From Thamnaconus septentrionalis (lineage: Eukaryota; Chordata; Actinopteri; Tetraodontiformes; Monacanthidae): a DNA stretch of 64,000 bases. Below, in pieces: positions 26,640 through 53,924 of this stretch. The stretch is from assembly GCA_009823395.1 (NCBI GenBank), contig CM020519.1, positions 15,001,001 to 15,065,000 on the forward strand, written 5' to 3'. The position numbers and the translations under genes were made by a program. A model generated the notes under the pieces. That model was not told the DNA's origin and did not search any database. It was given only the letters and a program-made list of their open reading frames with translations. The number at the start of each line of letters is the position of its first letter. The first letter of the stretch is position 1.

Positions 26640-26704
26640 GACTTTGACGTACAGCAGCAGAGCAGTAGCTGGCCTGACCTTCCTTCTGCTGCGTGACATA
26701 AAAG
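26640..26704 (+). other. atp5mj: Probable non-coding first exon of atp5mj
   Basis: A GTAACA donor follows AAAG at 26704, and the coding exon has an acceptor just upstream at 27458 with ATG 13 bases later. Together these suggest a 5' untranslated exon ending at 26704. The transcription start is not visible; 26640 is only an estimate. Confidence 0.4.
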
Positions 26705-27470
26705 GTAACACAATGGATATTTGTAATTTTAACCATTATAGGACAATACTATAACGCTCGAGAGCACATTAAAATAAGGTCTCATATCTTTCCAGTGCAG
26801 TTGTGCTATGTAGCGTGTGTAGTTTTTTGGGTTTTTTTTAAGCTTTCAAGCTAGCTTCATGCTGAAGCTAGTTAGCCCAAGGAAGCTACTAAAGGGCTTT
26901 TAGAGGAGTCCTTCATTGATTGAGGTTGTTTACACTCTAAAAGCATAATTAGACAAGCGCAGCTGCCTCTCAAGTCTGCGGCATCATTTCATTATGCCAC
27001 TGACTGCACGGTGGCGTGATATACATGATGTGTTTACGCGATACTTCGGCAGTAATACTTTAGGGATCTAAATGTTAGCAAGTAACTAGCGTTGTCTTTA
27101 GCAAGGGCTTGTTACAGGACCTGTAAAATATGACCGATTAATAATGAATTCTGGTTGTTATTTTACTAAAACATATTTAGCATCAATAAAAGTCAAACGC
27201 CATTATGTAGCTTTATAAACCAAAGGGTCATGATAGAAATGACCTAGTGTTACATTGTCAGCATGGTTGGAATAGATAAATGTGCTTTTCAACTCAGAGC
27301 GACCTTTCAATGTTATGAATAATGCAGTATGTAAGGCTGTACTTCTTCTTGACTGACTATATTGGGGATTTTATAAAAGGCAGAGTGTCCATCATGGTTA
27401 TGCAACACAAGTCTGATCGCAATGCCTCTTCTAAATGTCTTGCCTTTGCCCCGTACAGGTAGCTGGAAAC

Positions 27471-28338
27471 ATGTTTGCAGGTTGGTGGAGCAAGATGAGC
27501 CCTTACTACACTAAGGCCTACCAAGAGATGTGGGTCGGTCTTGGCATCATGACGTTCGTCTACTACAAAGTTTCCTATGGGGGTGAGTTTTGAACTTGTT
27601 GCAAATAAGAATTGTGTGCTACAGAGTATAACTGATGGACTGATTCATGTTTTATGTACTTAAGATGCATGTATAGTGTTATTTCTCCTGTGTGACATGT
27701 TCAAAGAAACTAATATAACATGTTTGTTTGTTTATTTTATTCCAGGCAAAAAGGCTGTGAAGGACAGTAAGTAATGTACCATTTTGATAACTCTTTAATG
27801 TTAGTGGATAACTATGAAAGAGACAAGAAAATAGAAAGTCATCATGTCTTGATGATTTGGATTGTAAATTATCTAAAATGCTACTTATAAAATTCATGAT
27901 TTGCACATCTGAAAACATACATTTCATCCTATCATTAAAACAGTGACGATGAACTTGATTATTGTTTAAATAATGCAGCTTTCATGGTGGAAACGCCTTA
28001 GTCTCCAAAACAAAGACTTTAGCAGGTTGCGCCAAATTCCACTGCTTCAGATGGGAAAATCAGCACATACGCATTTTATTTGTTTAGTGGTATAAAAGTT
28101 CAAAGGAGAAAAAACGTCAGAAAATCAGAAATTGACTGAGATGGAAGTCTAGAGAATCTGGTTGTCATTACTTATCTTTACCTCTAGATGTCACTAGTAG
28201 ACTATCAAATGTTTTGTGCCTTTGGAATCCTACTCTGTTGTATTCTTGGTGGGGTTTGTGGTATTGTGCACAGACCAACCAAACAAAGGATTTGTAATTT
28301 TTTTTTCCCCATCTCTTTTTGCAGAGCCTTCCCATTGA
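27471..28338 (+). CDS. atp5mj: ATP synthase membrane subunit, 6.8-kDa proteolipid
   Basis: This is a small subunit of the mitochondrial F1Fo ATP synthase, found at the dimer interface in the inner membrane. Coding exons are 27471-27582, 27746-27766 and 28325-28338. The ATG at 27471 opens MFAGWWSKMSPYYTKAYQEM, followed by the single hydrophobic helix WVGLGIMTFVYYK and a basic tail. Human ATP5MJ carries the corresponding PYYTKVYQEIW motif. Reading through the second exon would stop at once after SK, but GTAAGT at 27767 is a perfect donor. A strong acceptor at 28325 gives the ending KDKPSH, more like the family's tail. The product would be about 48 residues. The gene is divergent from syne2. Confidence 0.9.
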
Positions 28339-28441
28339 GTATTCCACCATGCCGACCACCTTTCCCCCTGCTGTCTAATAATGTCCCAGTTATTGATCCA
28401 GAGGTCCAGCTTCATTCTGTCATTTTCATAAATATGGAAGG

Positions 28442-28447
28442 AATAAA
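28442..28447 (+). terminator. atp5mj: Polyadenylation signal AATAAA of atp5mj
   Basis: AATAAA lies about 105 bases after the proposed stop codon at 28336-28338, a normal distance for this small transcript. Confidence 0.6.
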
Positions 28448-28469
28448 GTTATCGTTCACATTGATCATT

Positions 28470-31070
28470 CTGGCGTAATTTCTTCTTGCAACTCTCATGA
28501 ATTACTGTTTCAAGGTTTTTTGAAGATGACATGAAAGCTCTGATGGCTTGAGACTGAAGGAAATACAATCTAATAAGGAAATCCCAGAATTTGAATGTTA
28601 GGGAATGGATAAAGCAAGTTTTGTGATCTCGCTCTTTTACATAAGCCACTGGTTATTGAAGCAGTGCCTAATTAAATTGAAAATAGTAATAAGCTAACAT
28701 GACCACTTGTGTCATCCATTTGTTTCCTAGTGACAAAAACACTTCCAGTATACAAACTATTTTTAAACTCCTAAATTACTAAAAAGGTCACCAAAAGTAT
28801 AAAATATGTTGGGTCTCAAGCTGGTTCAGTGCTGATTGTGAGGTGCTTTGGACATTTATCCTCCATTTTCAATTCTCCATGTGTTCTTGTGGGAGAATGG
28901 GTGAGCTATTAATAGCCAGTGAGAGTTGGTCTGGGCTTACAGTTTAACAAAGTGAACAGAATGGAAAGATAAAACCAAAAACAACCGTCATCACAAGTTG
29001 GCGAAAAAAAAAAAAAATCAATATCAAATGAATCACTTTCTGTTTACTGTTAGGTTTATTGAACTGTTGACCAGAGACCTGCCTGGGGCCAGAGGTTTAG
29101 AACTGTACTTCAGCGATATCATTAGAGACTGTACCATTATGCTCTTGGCAGGACTGTAGTGCCCCTATCACAACAAAGTAAATAGATTATTTCATTCATT
29201 CATCTTCCATACCCATTTTCTCTTGAACTAAATTTTTGTGTTGGTTATGCTGGGCCTAGCAGTCACAGCGCGAAGGCAGGGTTACACCTTGGACAAGTCG
29301 CCAGTTCATCACAGGGACCACACGTAAAGACAAAACAGCCTTTCACACTCAAACGCCTACGGACAATTTAGAGTTTTCAGTTCGCAGGGAGAAGATGCTG
29401 GATCCACGCAGGGAAGCGCCCAGAATTATTTCATTATTTATGAAATGTTAATATTTTCATATATTTTCGTAGAACTTCAACAGCAAAAATCCAAAAGTCA
29501 AACAACACATGATGAAAACAAGTCTTTAGTCTGGATTATCCAATGGGCATTTTGTGATGGTATTCTTGTTCTACCATTACTCTACATTATTAAAGTCTAG
29601 TCCGACCGTCTTGGTCACTGGTAGAGGTTAATAATGATAAGCAAACTGTTTTTAAGAGTGGATGGAAAATACAAAGTACAGTGCTCTCTCAGATCACCCT
29701 CTCTCATTGACAGATTTTGAGGGCCTTCTATTACTTTTAGTGCAAAATTAAATGTTTTTGCAGTGTGCTTTAAAACGATACTATTTTCAGAATCTTGCAA
29801 AAGCACTATTGTTTGTGATAACATCAATTGTGGAGAAAAAAAAAAGTTTCTTAAACTGGCAAACTGTAGCTTGGCCCAACCAGCTAGCTCAAGCAAATTA
29901 ATCTGGTGCCACCCATTAAAATTTAGATCCTTCTCGATGTCCACCTGGATGGACATACAACCAATTGGTGCAACAAAAATACTGTGATTGTCTCTGTGGT
30001 TGCTGATTAAATAGCTGGTATTGGCTGGGACGACTTGAATCCTGCAAAGCAGGGCGATGAATTGGTTCAATTTTATGCAAAACCAAATGTTCAGTGAACT
30101 GAAGAACCGGCTGCTGCAAGGCAATGGTTACCAACGTATACATGAGACGTTTTTGTGTCCTGTCATTCTGGCTCTTAACCCCTCAAACATCCCAAGTCTA
30201 CCCTCGATTTAGGGTACATTGAATGACTGATGGTTTTGGAAAAATGTATCAGGTTTTCTGGTTTCAGGAAAAATTCGAAAGACTTTGTTTATATTCTGGA
30301 ATATCATGCTGAAAAACATGCAATGATCTTCATACCGTTCATTATTGTATAGGAATAGTTTGGAAACACTAACCTCGCAAGGCTGCTCAAGTCTGAAATC
30401 TTACACGTCCATTTTGCCACCTTCAAACAGAAAGCACTTTCACCCTTTGCACTATACCTAAGAAGAAATCGTAAAGAAACTGGAGACACAGTGACAGTGG
30501 CAGACACTGATTTTTTAAAAAAAAATCAGTTTTATCATCTGCAACGTTTTTATTTAAGGAAGTAAAAAGGACAGGTGAAAAGTTTCCTTGATACAAAAAA
30601 AAAGTTTCATTCCAAACCAAGTTCAACTTTGGCAAAAACTTTCTTTGCCCTTCACAACATGGATCCACGTCATGATTGAGAAAAAACAAACAAACAAAAA
30701 ACTGAGGTCCTTTCCACCTGCTGCGCCTATATGCCATTCAACCCTCGCATTAATGATGAACCACACAGTATCAGAGTTTGTCCTCGGTGTGTGCGTGGCC
30801 TCCATGGGGGTGGTGGACAAACACTGATTGACAGAGGGAGAAAGGCAGAGGGATTGCGCGCCCTCCCACCGCCGCAGCGCACCGACAGTGGCTGGCGCTC
30901 TCCCCTCGTTCCCACACTCGAACATGGCGAAACTCTTCGACATCATCACACAGCCTCTGTCGCTCTCGTCCTCGTCGCCCTCATCTTCATCGCCGATCCC
31001 GCCGTCGTTGTCTCCGCCGCCACCATCATCACCATCCCCTTCGTCTCCGGTACCGTGATGACCCGAGAGG
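28470..31070. other. Intergenic region and probable garem2 promoter/5' UTR
   Basis: From 28470 to 30700 I see only AT-rich sequence plus the dispersed repeat at 29195-29420. From about 30830 the sequence becomes GC-rich with CpGs and runs of TCATCATC/TCGTCGTC up to the garem2 ATG, consistent with a CpG-rich promoter and 5' UTR. Confidence 0.45.
29195..29420 (+). repeat. Dispersed fish repeat fragment (LINE/SINE 3'-like), copy 1
   Basis: CTTCCATACCCATTTTC, GCGAAGGCAGGGTTACACC and CTACGGACAATTTAGAGT are in the order seen in a very common teleost repeat. Class assignment is uncertain. Confidence 0.5.
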
Positions 31071-46043
<14,973 letters not shown>

Positions 46044-46661
46044 TCTCCCGCGTGACAACCTGCTCGCAATCCAGAAAATGTGCCTGTTGAATACTGAGCC
46101 CTCCTCAATGTGCCTTCCACTGTGACCAACTGGCTGCTGAGCCCCACCGACTCCCACCAAAACTTCATAAAAAAGGAAACTACGCCACCCTGTGGTCAAA
46201 TCACAGAACTGAACCTTCGATATATTGAATGCATACGAACTGGGACTGGAAATAGTTTACTAACAAATGGTGACGACAGAGAGCTGCAAGTGCCCCGTCT
46301 CAGTTCATCTGTCGCAGACTTACACGTGTCTATGCTTTTGAAGGCATTACAACATATGGCCGCTATATGGACGTGTGGAAATCACACCTTTGGTCTTGCA
46401 AAAGAAGCATCATGTGAGCAAAGCATTTGTGCTTGATTCACACCACGGCTCGGTTTAATATGATGTGAGATTTTGTGATTTCGAAAGGCGTTTACCAATT
46501 TACAGTCTCTATTTTTGACCACAACCTAAATTTAAAACCATTTATCTATCCATCATTTAGTCACATTGAATGTACGGCCTGGAATTGACTCTAATACAAC
46601 GAGCAGAATGGTTTTAGAATTGAGAGCTAGCCAATCAATGTTTACTGCAAATTTTATGAAA

Positions 46662-46914
46662 TTAAAGGCCCACTGTGTGATGTTTAATGGGATCTGTGAA
46701 ATAACAAAATAGATATTGAGTTTTTAATTTAATAAAGCCAACAGTCTTTACAATGCAATACATTCTACGTGAAGATAAACGTGAGGAGATTGCAATGTTT
46801 CACTAACCACTGACATTAAGTGTGATTCCACAAAATACAGATTTACTTGAACATTGTTTGCAATATGCTTTCTTACCACCAGATGCTCTTAAATCTTACA
46901 CACTGGGCATTAAA
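46662..46914. mobile_element. Divergent family A-like element
   Basis: Left end TTAAAGGCCCACTGTGTGAT and right end TTACACACTGGGCATTAA form an imperfect inverted repeat related to the family A termini. The interior differs. Confidence 0.5.
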
Positions 46915-47539
46915 CATACAGAATCTCAGGTAGACGCTTCCAGTAAATTACTATTCAAGTTTTGGATAGTTACATTCAATTATACGTTGATCTAGACCCC
47001 CGAAAGCTGTATTTTTACTTTTAAATAATGCTCTTTTACACAACATTAACAAAAGCGGAAAATAATTTGTCTACCAAATACAACATAGTCCAAGTTATAA
47101 AAATGTTCCTCCCAATTTTGAAATCAAAATCAAATATTGAATACGCTGAATGTACGTTCTCATAGAAAAAGCTTTTAGTTTCAAAGTCATGGGACAAATT
47201 CCTTGGACAAAAGCTCTGATATTAATAATAAAGCACAGGAAATAATAACGTGCAGATGGAATGTCCATGAGTGCCTTGAAAGATAATAATAGCATAATTT
47301 TCAGTTACTGAAGCTAATGTATTGAAGTAAAATTATTGTATTTTTGACCAAACTTAATCTGCTTAGTTTTATGCCTCACCCCCCTAAAAAATAATAATTT
47401 AATTAAACTCCCACTGAGTTTAAACAAATATACCCGCAAGGACGTTGGGGGTGTATCGGTTTCATATTAAACGTAACTGTCATCGTTAATTGCTATGATC
47501 AATATTAGCTCTAAAACAGATAGATTGAACCCTAATTAA

Positions 47540-48092
47540 AAGAACTGCTAAATGTCCTCATTCTTAAGTCGCTTTGGCACATTGTCAGTCGATTAAAATT
47601 TTTAATTGCATAGTGTCCTGAGTTAACTCGTGATTAATCGCAAATGAATTGCAAATTTTTTACCCGGCTCTATACGTGACTTAACAAGATATTTATTGTG
47701 TTTCTTACACTCTAGGAAACATTGGAGAGGACAATAATGATTCCTTTGTGAAAATATTCTGCTTTTATTTTCATTGGACCATTTCAAAACGATTGCATAC
47801 TTATGCTGTCCAAAACAAAACAAACAACCCTTAAACCTTGAGGTAGTCTCAAGGCATAATCGCGTTTGTCAATCGCGGATTTTATTTTGAAAATTAACCG
47901 GATTCCCTCGTGTTTCTTTGAGTGACTTCCTGTCCAGCTTGACCAGGATCGCTCGCGGCCGCTGAGGTGCGCGCCGCTTCGAGTTTGACTTGATACCATT
48001 GGTTAACAAGGGGGCCGAAAAGAAGCAGTTCTCTGCCTCCGTGGCCGGTGTTTTTAGTGCCGTTAAAAGGAGTTAACTTCGACAGCCCTACG
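47540..48092 (-). mobile_element. Degraded dispersed element with TTAATCGC motifs
   Basis: On the minus strand it begins TAGGGCTGTCGAAGTTAACT and further on contains ATTAATCGCG-like blocks (GATTAATCGCAAATGAATTG on plus). This resembles a common fish element; the far boundary is uncertain. Confidence 0.4.
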
Positions 48093-49157
48093 CATTGCAT
48101 ATTATTTTGTGACATGATTTATATGGAATGAGTCCAGCGATAGTTTTAAAGAAAATACAAATGAAAAAAATATTAGAGCACTGATATCTTTAAACCTGTC
48201 TACCTAAACAATAAAATCTAAAAAGGGTATTAGGAGGAAAATAAAAACGTTTCAAGACTAAATTGTTTGGTTGAATGAAAGGAAAGCTGAATTCCAAAAT
48301 AACACAAAAGCATTCTTGTCATATTTATGAATTGACCAAATGGCAAATGACAGCAGAAAAGTTACATCAACAGCCATTGTGGCCTCGACCGCTACGACTC
48401 TTTGAGTTAACTCAAACTAAATCTAATGGTGGAAATGTATGGTGTGTGAAAGGCATCTTTCATTTTTATGTATTGGTGTTTTCTTATTACCTTTTTGTTC
48501 TCACAGTTTCACTGAAAATATCCCACTTTTAAATGATGGGTCTTCAAAGGTTGGAAACTGATCTCTCCTTCGCACTGCGGGATTATGTAACTGCAACGTC
48601 ACCTCAAGTAAAGGCTGAAATGTAAATAAAGATGAACAAATTAAAATAAACATTCTGGAAATTATGTTTAATCCCCACCCCACTCCCCCTTGTCCTGTCT
48701 GGCCATAATGACATGCATAAGTACTGTATGTCTGAATGTCTTTATGATGGCTGACAGATTTTATTCTCAAAGGTAGAGCTTGTGACCCGAGGCTGTGAAG
48801 CACACAGGTCGGTTCAGGAGTGTTTTTATTATATTTTCATGGATGATATTCTGGCCATGACCGGACTGAGGCAGGGACAAAGAGTGAAAAAGAGAAAGGG
48901 GATCAGTGAGGGGAAAGAGGTGGGAAAGAGAGGGGAGAGAGGGATAGAGAGAGCAACTGGCAACAATATACAAATATTGTGAAAAAAACAAAACAGATAT
49001 TAAAGTGCATAGTTAATTATCCATTAATGAACTAATTCAAATAATAAACAGACTAATTTGAACTCAGGGGAGTCAGAGGAGAAAAAAGAATGAAAACAAC
49101 TTGAAAGAAAACAACCATTAAGCCTTTTCTTAATTGTGTGCCTTCCTTATTTTCCAG

Positions 49158-49465
49158 CAGTAGCAGCGAGTAATCTATTACTAAGTAATCCACTACTGTA
49201 ATTAAACTGCTTTTCTAGTAACAGAGTATTGTAACGGGATTACTCTAGCAAAAATGGTAATGTAATAATTACTTTATCAAGTAACGATTCCATTACTTTT
49301 CTCAAATATTTTGCAAGCTTGAAATGTCTAATTATCCACAAAATGTCTGAAATGTAGAAAATCAACCGAAAACAACGATGTCGCAGGTTGATGATACAGC
49401 TGTGTATGCAACATCGTTGATATGCGACAAAGCGCCAAAACAAGCATGGCAGCAGCAAAAGAAAA
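49158..49465 (+). mobile_element. hAT-like element, family B copy 4, right end missing
   Basis: The left part (CGAGTAATCTATTACTAAGT onward) matches copy 2, including the transposase ATG region (AGCATGGCAGCAGCAAAAGA). The sequence then changes abruptly and no right terminus is present. Confidence 0.65.
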
Positions 49466-49639
49466 AGCATGGTGCACCCCCCCGCAAAGCCGGTCGGGAA
49501 GAGGCCCAGAGCAGCCAGAGGCCAGAGGGCACAAGCACCGCCAAGAGCTCAGTGGTCTTGTGATTCCAAAGACTGTGAAAATGGTCCCCATTGCCTCCCT
49601 GCTTGGAAATCAGTATTCGGGGTTGGACTTGGGGGGTCA

Positions 49640-49757
49640 GACCACCCGATGATTCCTGGCTGCGGCACTGCTGCTGCCCACCGCTCCCTCAGGGGATGGC
49701 TCAAATGCGGAGGACAAATTTTGCATCCTTCGGGGTGGGACTTTAATCTTTGACTTT
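49640..49757 (+). mobile_element. SINE fragment, same family as 38828-39035
   Basis: It shares CAAATGCGGAGGACAAATTT, GCATCC and the GGGACTTTAATCTTTGAC tail with the SINE near garem2 exon 3. The tRNA head is not recognisable. Confidence 0.6.
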
Positions 49758-50146
49758 TTAACCTTTAGAATTCTTCCGACTGGGGAGTTTTTCATGGGCA
49801 CCAGTGCTGTTCAGAGTCTGTCTTCACTTCAATACAATGGAGCTACATTGAACATCTTGTGTGTCTCAGAAAAAAGAAGAGCAGGAACTTCAACAGGAAG
49901 AGTTGGAGGAGAGCGAGGAGGAGGAGGAGGAGGTGGAGTTAATGCTGGTGTTCACTTGTTGTCGTTCCCACAGTCACCACTAGATGGAGCGCTCCTCTTC
50001 ACTCTTTCTCAGCTGCTGCTGCTGCGCCAACTGATCCTCCCTCAACACGAACGCACCACTACTTCCACCCGGAGAGATAGGAAGGGACGGCAGAAGTCAA
50101 GGCTCAGTCGCAGCTCAGTCAGTGAACGCATCATCAGAGACGTTAA

Positions 50147-51631
50147 AGGGGACCTATTATACTCATTTTCGGGCGTTTCTATTTGATTTCTGGCCCCACT
50201 AGAGCAGCTACACATGATTACAAGAACTGAAAGCTTTGTAGATCTGTGTCTCTCGCTGCATCGCTTCCTTGTATTTCCTTCATCTCGCGAAAACGGTCTG
50301 TTTACTTCACTCCACCCCCGGCCTCCTCCACGAACGCCTCCCGCCGAGCTCACTCCGCTGTGATTGGTCACACTATTGGTCGCTGCCGAGCCCCACCTCC
50401 GCCCCACCTCCTCAGTTTGCCGGTGCGGGAGTTGAGAGGAAACAGCAAACTTTACGAAACCGTCACAATTTAAAGTCTTCTGAAAATGTCAAATTCAGAA
50501 ATACAGCCTTATGTGTTGGATCCTGAATCCGATCCGGAGGCAGAGAGAGATTTGTACACCTAAGTTACACTCATAGAAGCTGTGAGCAAACAAAACGTAG
50601 CAAACTGTGGAGTTTTTCCTCCCAGATCCAACCTTTGCTTAGCTACTATTTTTTCTTTCAGGCTCGGTCCAAAATAAACTTGATCGCATCTCGCCACGGT
50701 TAGATGAAAAGAATACTTTATCCACATCTACATTTATCTGGCAAGCCTAAGGACGCCTGATTGGAAGCTTTAGCTTAGCTCTGCGTATGCACTCACGGTT
50801 GCACGACGGACCGACGGTCCCTCTGCGGTTGTTTTGCCTTCCCGTCCCCGGAACCAAGGTTTTACTTTTTGTATTGACTCGTTCATTCATTCATTTTCCA
50901 TACCAGCTTCTTCCCGAGCTCAGGGTCACGGGGGTCTGCTGGAGCCTCTCCCAGCTGCCATAGGGCGAAGGCAGGGTTTTGGATTGACTGTGTTTTTGTT
51001 TCGTTTTTTGCATGACATTTTAGTAGGGCTCTGAACGATGTTGTTTAATACTGTTGACTTGAATCAGAACACTGTCCTAGCAGAGAAAATGCAGACGCTG
51101 AAACGATCACTTGAGTCCCAGAGTCGTTTGTTATTAGACAAGACTATCCGCACAACTTAAGTCCACACAGCGCACAAAACAGGGAAAGCTCTATTCAACC
51201 GGTGTTAACACAGTAGCAGCGTTAAAATCGCTATCGGCAGAATCGCCACCTCTTAAGTTTCGCTTCCAGTGAACGCAACACACGAGCAGAGCACGGAGTT
51301 AGCGGTGCTGGCTAACAGTTCAACGACACGATTCAGCGGCCATACAGTGATATACCTTCCGAGGCAAAGCGGGGGAGGGCGGGGCCAGGCCTAGAGCATG
51401 CCTGTGCATGGCCATGTAGGGACGTCCGGCACGCATTGATGTCAACGCGACAACAATGTTAAAAAAAAGATGGTAAAACACAGCGTGCAGAACAATGCAC
51501 AACAATTTGAAGGGCTCACATTCAACTGCATGAACCCCATTATTTGAGGCTTTGGCATTGTTTGACACTAGTATTGAACATTGTAACAGTATCTCGAGGT
51601 CAGAAAAGAGGAAAAGCAGAATAGGCGCCCT
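50147..51631. mobile_element. TTAA-flanked inverted-repeat element, about 1.5 kb
   Basis: TTAA at 50143-50146 precedes AAGGGGACCTATTAT-type sequence. The right end, AGAATAGGCGCCC, runs into TTTAA (TTAA at 51632-51635). The ends are imperfect inverted repeats. The TTAA target suggests piggyBac-like mobility, but no transposase frame is seen. Confidence 0.55.
50881..50980 (+). repeat. Dispersed fish repeat fragment, copy 2, nested in the TTAA element
   Basis: CATTTTCCATACCAGCTTC, GGGTCACGGGGGTCTGCTGG and GGGCGAAGGCAGGG match the start of the family at 29195. Confidence 0.5.
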
Positions 51632-51714
51632 TTAAACTGTTGATTGAGATGATGTTTTAACTACTGATGAGAACTCTCTGTCAAATGTGGACAAATTAAC
51701 TCTCTGTAAAATAT

Positions 51715-51857
51715 GAACCTCATGTAAACAATGAGTGTGTTGGACTGAAACTGAGCCGTGATGAAGGTGAACTGATCAATAATTTAGTGCTGAAATGTGA
51801 GACTAAATAGTTTGGTAGCAGATGGGATGATGGGACAGTTGAGTGAGTGAGGACAAC
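51715..51857 (-). repeat. 143-bp block beside the NLR remnant, shared with a hadhb intron
   Basis: The reverse complement of this block equals 58222-58364 with one mismatch (CACTCATTG here, CACTCAGTG there). It lies about 130 bases past the last LRR exon, where an NLR 3' UTR would be. Confidence 0.9.
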
Positions 51858-51985
51858 CGTCTGTGTACATCATCACATGTGTGTCTATGTGGATAGTGGA
51901 TAAATTATTTTATTGAACAAAAACATTTTAAGGATTAATTAAAAATGAAAAACTGAAGTGTTATCTCTGAAGACAGTGGACTAAC

Positions 51986-53924
51986 CTCAGAGTCACCAGT
52001 TTACAGTCTGGACTCTGCAGAAAATCATTCAGCAGCTTCACTGCTGAATCTTTCAGCTGGTTCCAACTCAGGTCCAGCTCTGTGAGGTGGGAGGGGTTGG
52101 ACTTGAGAGCTGAGACGAGCCAATCACAGCTGACCTCTGACAAACTGCAGTTGTCAGAGGTCTGAATAAAGAAGAAATGATGGAGATTAAAATGTGGAGT
52201 GAGTGTGTTTGTGTGTGTGTGTGTAGATCTCATCATGTATATTAATGAAAAGAATGACTCCACTGCCATGGAGTTTATGAAAATACTGGACTGCTTTGAA
52301 TTCTTCCAGCTTGGTAATACCAATGTGTGTGTATTTGACACACTCATACAAAACACACAGGTCAGCAACTGACAGCTGCTGACATCCATCCAATTCCAAA
52401 CTGTTCACACTGCGCAGCTTTAAACCGGAGCTCTGATTCTGTACCCAGACACACTGGAATCACAACAACTGCACAAAATGTTGTGTTTCTGGTTTGGCTA
52501 CACACTGTCCACCAATAGAAAGCAGCAACTGACCTGAGAACTTCCAGTCTGCAGTTTGGACTCTCCAGTCCAGCACAGAGCAGCTTCACTGCTGAATCCT
52601 GCAGCTTGTTCCCACTCAGCTCCAGGTGTGTGAGGTGGGAGGGGTTGGACTTCAGAGCTGAGGCCACAACTTCACATTGAGTCTCTGAGAGTTTACAGCA
52701 AGAGAGTCTGCAGAGAAGGAAATAACAGTCAGAAGTTACCAGATCAATCCCAGCAGGCCACTGGGTTAAACCTTGGACAAGTAACCAGAGAAAGAAAAAC
52801 AACCAATCACAATCACACTCAGAGCATCGTCCCCAATTCTCCTCATGTGCATGTCCTTGGACTGTGGGAGGAGCCAGGGAACCTGGAGAGAGCCACAGGC
52901 ACAAGGAGAACATGCAAGTGTGTATTGTCTGGACTTACTCAGCCTTCCTGCAGTTCCTCACAGCTGGAATCAGTCTAAATCTTCCCTCCTCTGTTGTCTT
53001 GTACTTCTTCAGGTCCAACTCATCCAGAACCTCCTGACAACCTGGCTCTTCCTGGTCTTCTTGGTCTCCAGCTGACTGACCTCATGGTGTCTGTTGACAT
53101 CCTCACTCTGACCCTCAGTGATGTAGAGCTCAGTGTAGATCCTGTTGAGGAGGGTTTGACTTCTTGCTTCATTGGTTCCTTCAGTCACATGTTCACATCT
53201 CCACTTCAGGCTGATCTTATGCTGCTGTAGAAGCTCCTGCAGACCATCAACCTCTGGAACAGAGAAAATGTTGGAGACAATGATGTTGCCATGAGGCCAG
53301 AATTGTCATTTTAATTATTCTCATTTCATTAATTATAATTGTGTTAATAAAGGTCCATGAGTGACTGTGTTTGCTGTCAGTCTAGAGCCTCTGCAGTGAC
53401 AGTGAGATGATGTGCAGGTGGACACTCTTACTGTGAGCATCTCCACATTGAGACACAGCAGAGGACGACTGCTGCTGCTCCTCACAAGCACCACTCTCCT
53501 TCGTCTTCCTGTGGAGACAGTTTTTCTTTGACTGAGTGAATCAGTTGTTGGTGTTTTAAATCAGTTTGCTAACATCTCCATTAACACTGACAGCAGGACA
53601 CATTTACTGAGCACAAATCTCAATGAATTTTAGGGGTGGCATTTGGGTGGCCAATCACATTTCAAGGGAAGCCAGTGCCACCCTGGACACCCCTCTGGCT
53701 TCACCTCTGACAATGTTTCGTCTGCGAAGTCACCGGGTGAGATGTGGGTGTGGAAAGTGGGCAATCAGGTGGCACCTGGGTTACCTGGGCTCGAAAGCAA
53801 TAATTGCCGCTACATAAAAGCGGAAGCGAACCAGGTGCATTTTGAAAGGAAGAGTCATACCTGGAGACTCTGCTCTGTCCTCCTCATCCTCCACTCGACG
53901 TTTCTTCTTGAGTCTTGAGGTCAT
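51986..53924 (-). pseudogene. NLRC3-like fish NLR remnant: FISNA fragment and two LRR exons, NACHT missing
   Basis: Fish NLRC3-like proteins are cytosolic innate-immune receptors with FISNA, NACHT and LRR parts. Reading the minus strand: ATG exon 53861-53924 (MTSRLKKKRRVEDEEDRAES), a piece around 53445-53508 (ESGACEEQQQSSSAVSQCGD), and a FISNA start at about 53252 (LQELLQQHKISLKWRCEHV, LLNRIYTELYITEG). About 50 residues into FISNA the sequence jumps, out of frame, to [19 protein letters not shown] and AVRNCRKA, which normally end the NACHT-bearing exon. The NACHT domain, normally well over 1 kb, is gone. LRR exons follow: 52534-52707 (174 nt, [20 protein letters not shown]) and 51986-52161 (176 nt, so two bases too long for frame). 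I infer a pseudogene. Short LRR-like text at about 52350-52400 may be another fragment. Confidence 0.85.
52745..52925 (+). repeat. Dispersed fish repeat fragment, copy 3, inside the NLR remnant
   Basis: CCTTGGACAAGTAACCAGAG, CATGTGCATGTCCTTGGACT and GGAGAACATGCAAGT are the later part of the same family. Confidence 0.5.

Larger units (their letters stand above)
46044..49050. other. garem2 3' flank, no gene recognised
   Basis: The region is AT-rich and without exon-like open frames. It contains the inverted-repeat element at 46662-46914 and a degraded repeat with TTAATCGC motifs at about 47540-48092. The garem2 transcript probably ends in the first few hundred bases; I did not identify a confident polyadenylation signal. 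Confidence 0.4.

Noticed and set aside
53623..53918. Plus-strand frames between NLR exons
   Set aside because: They lie in an intron of the NLR remnant and overlap its first exon in antisense; no recognisable protein.
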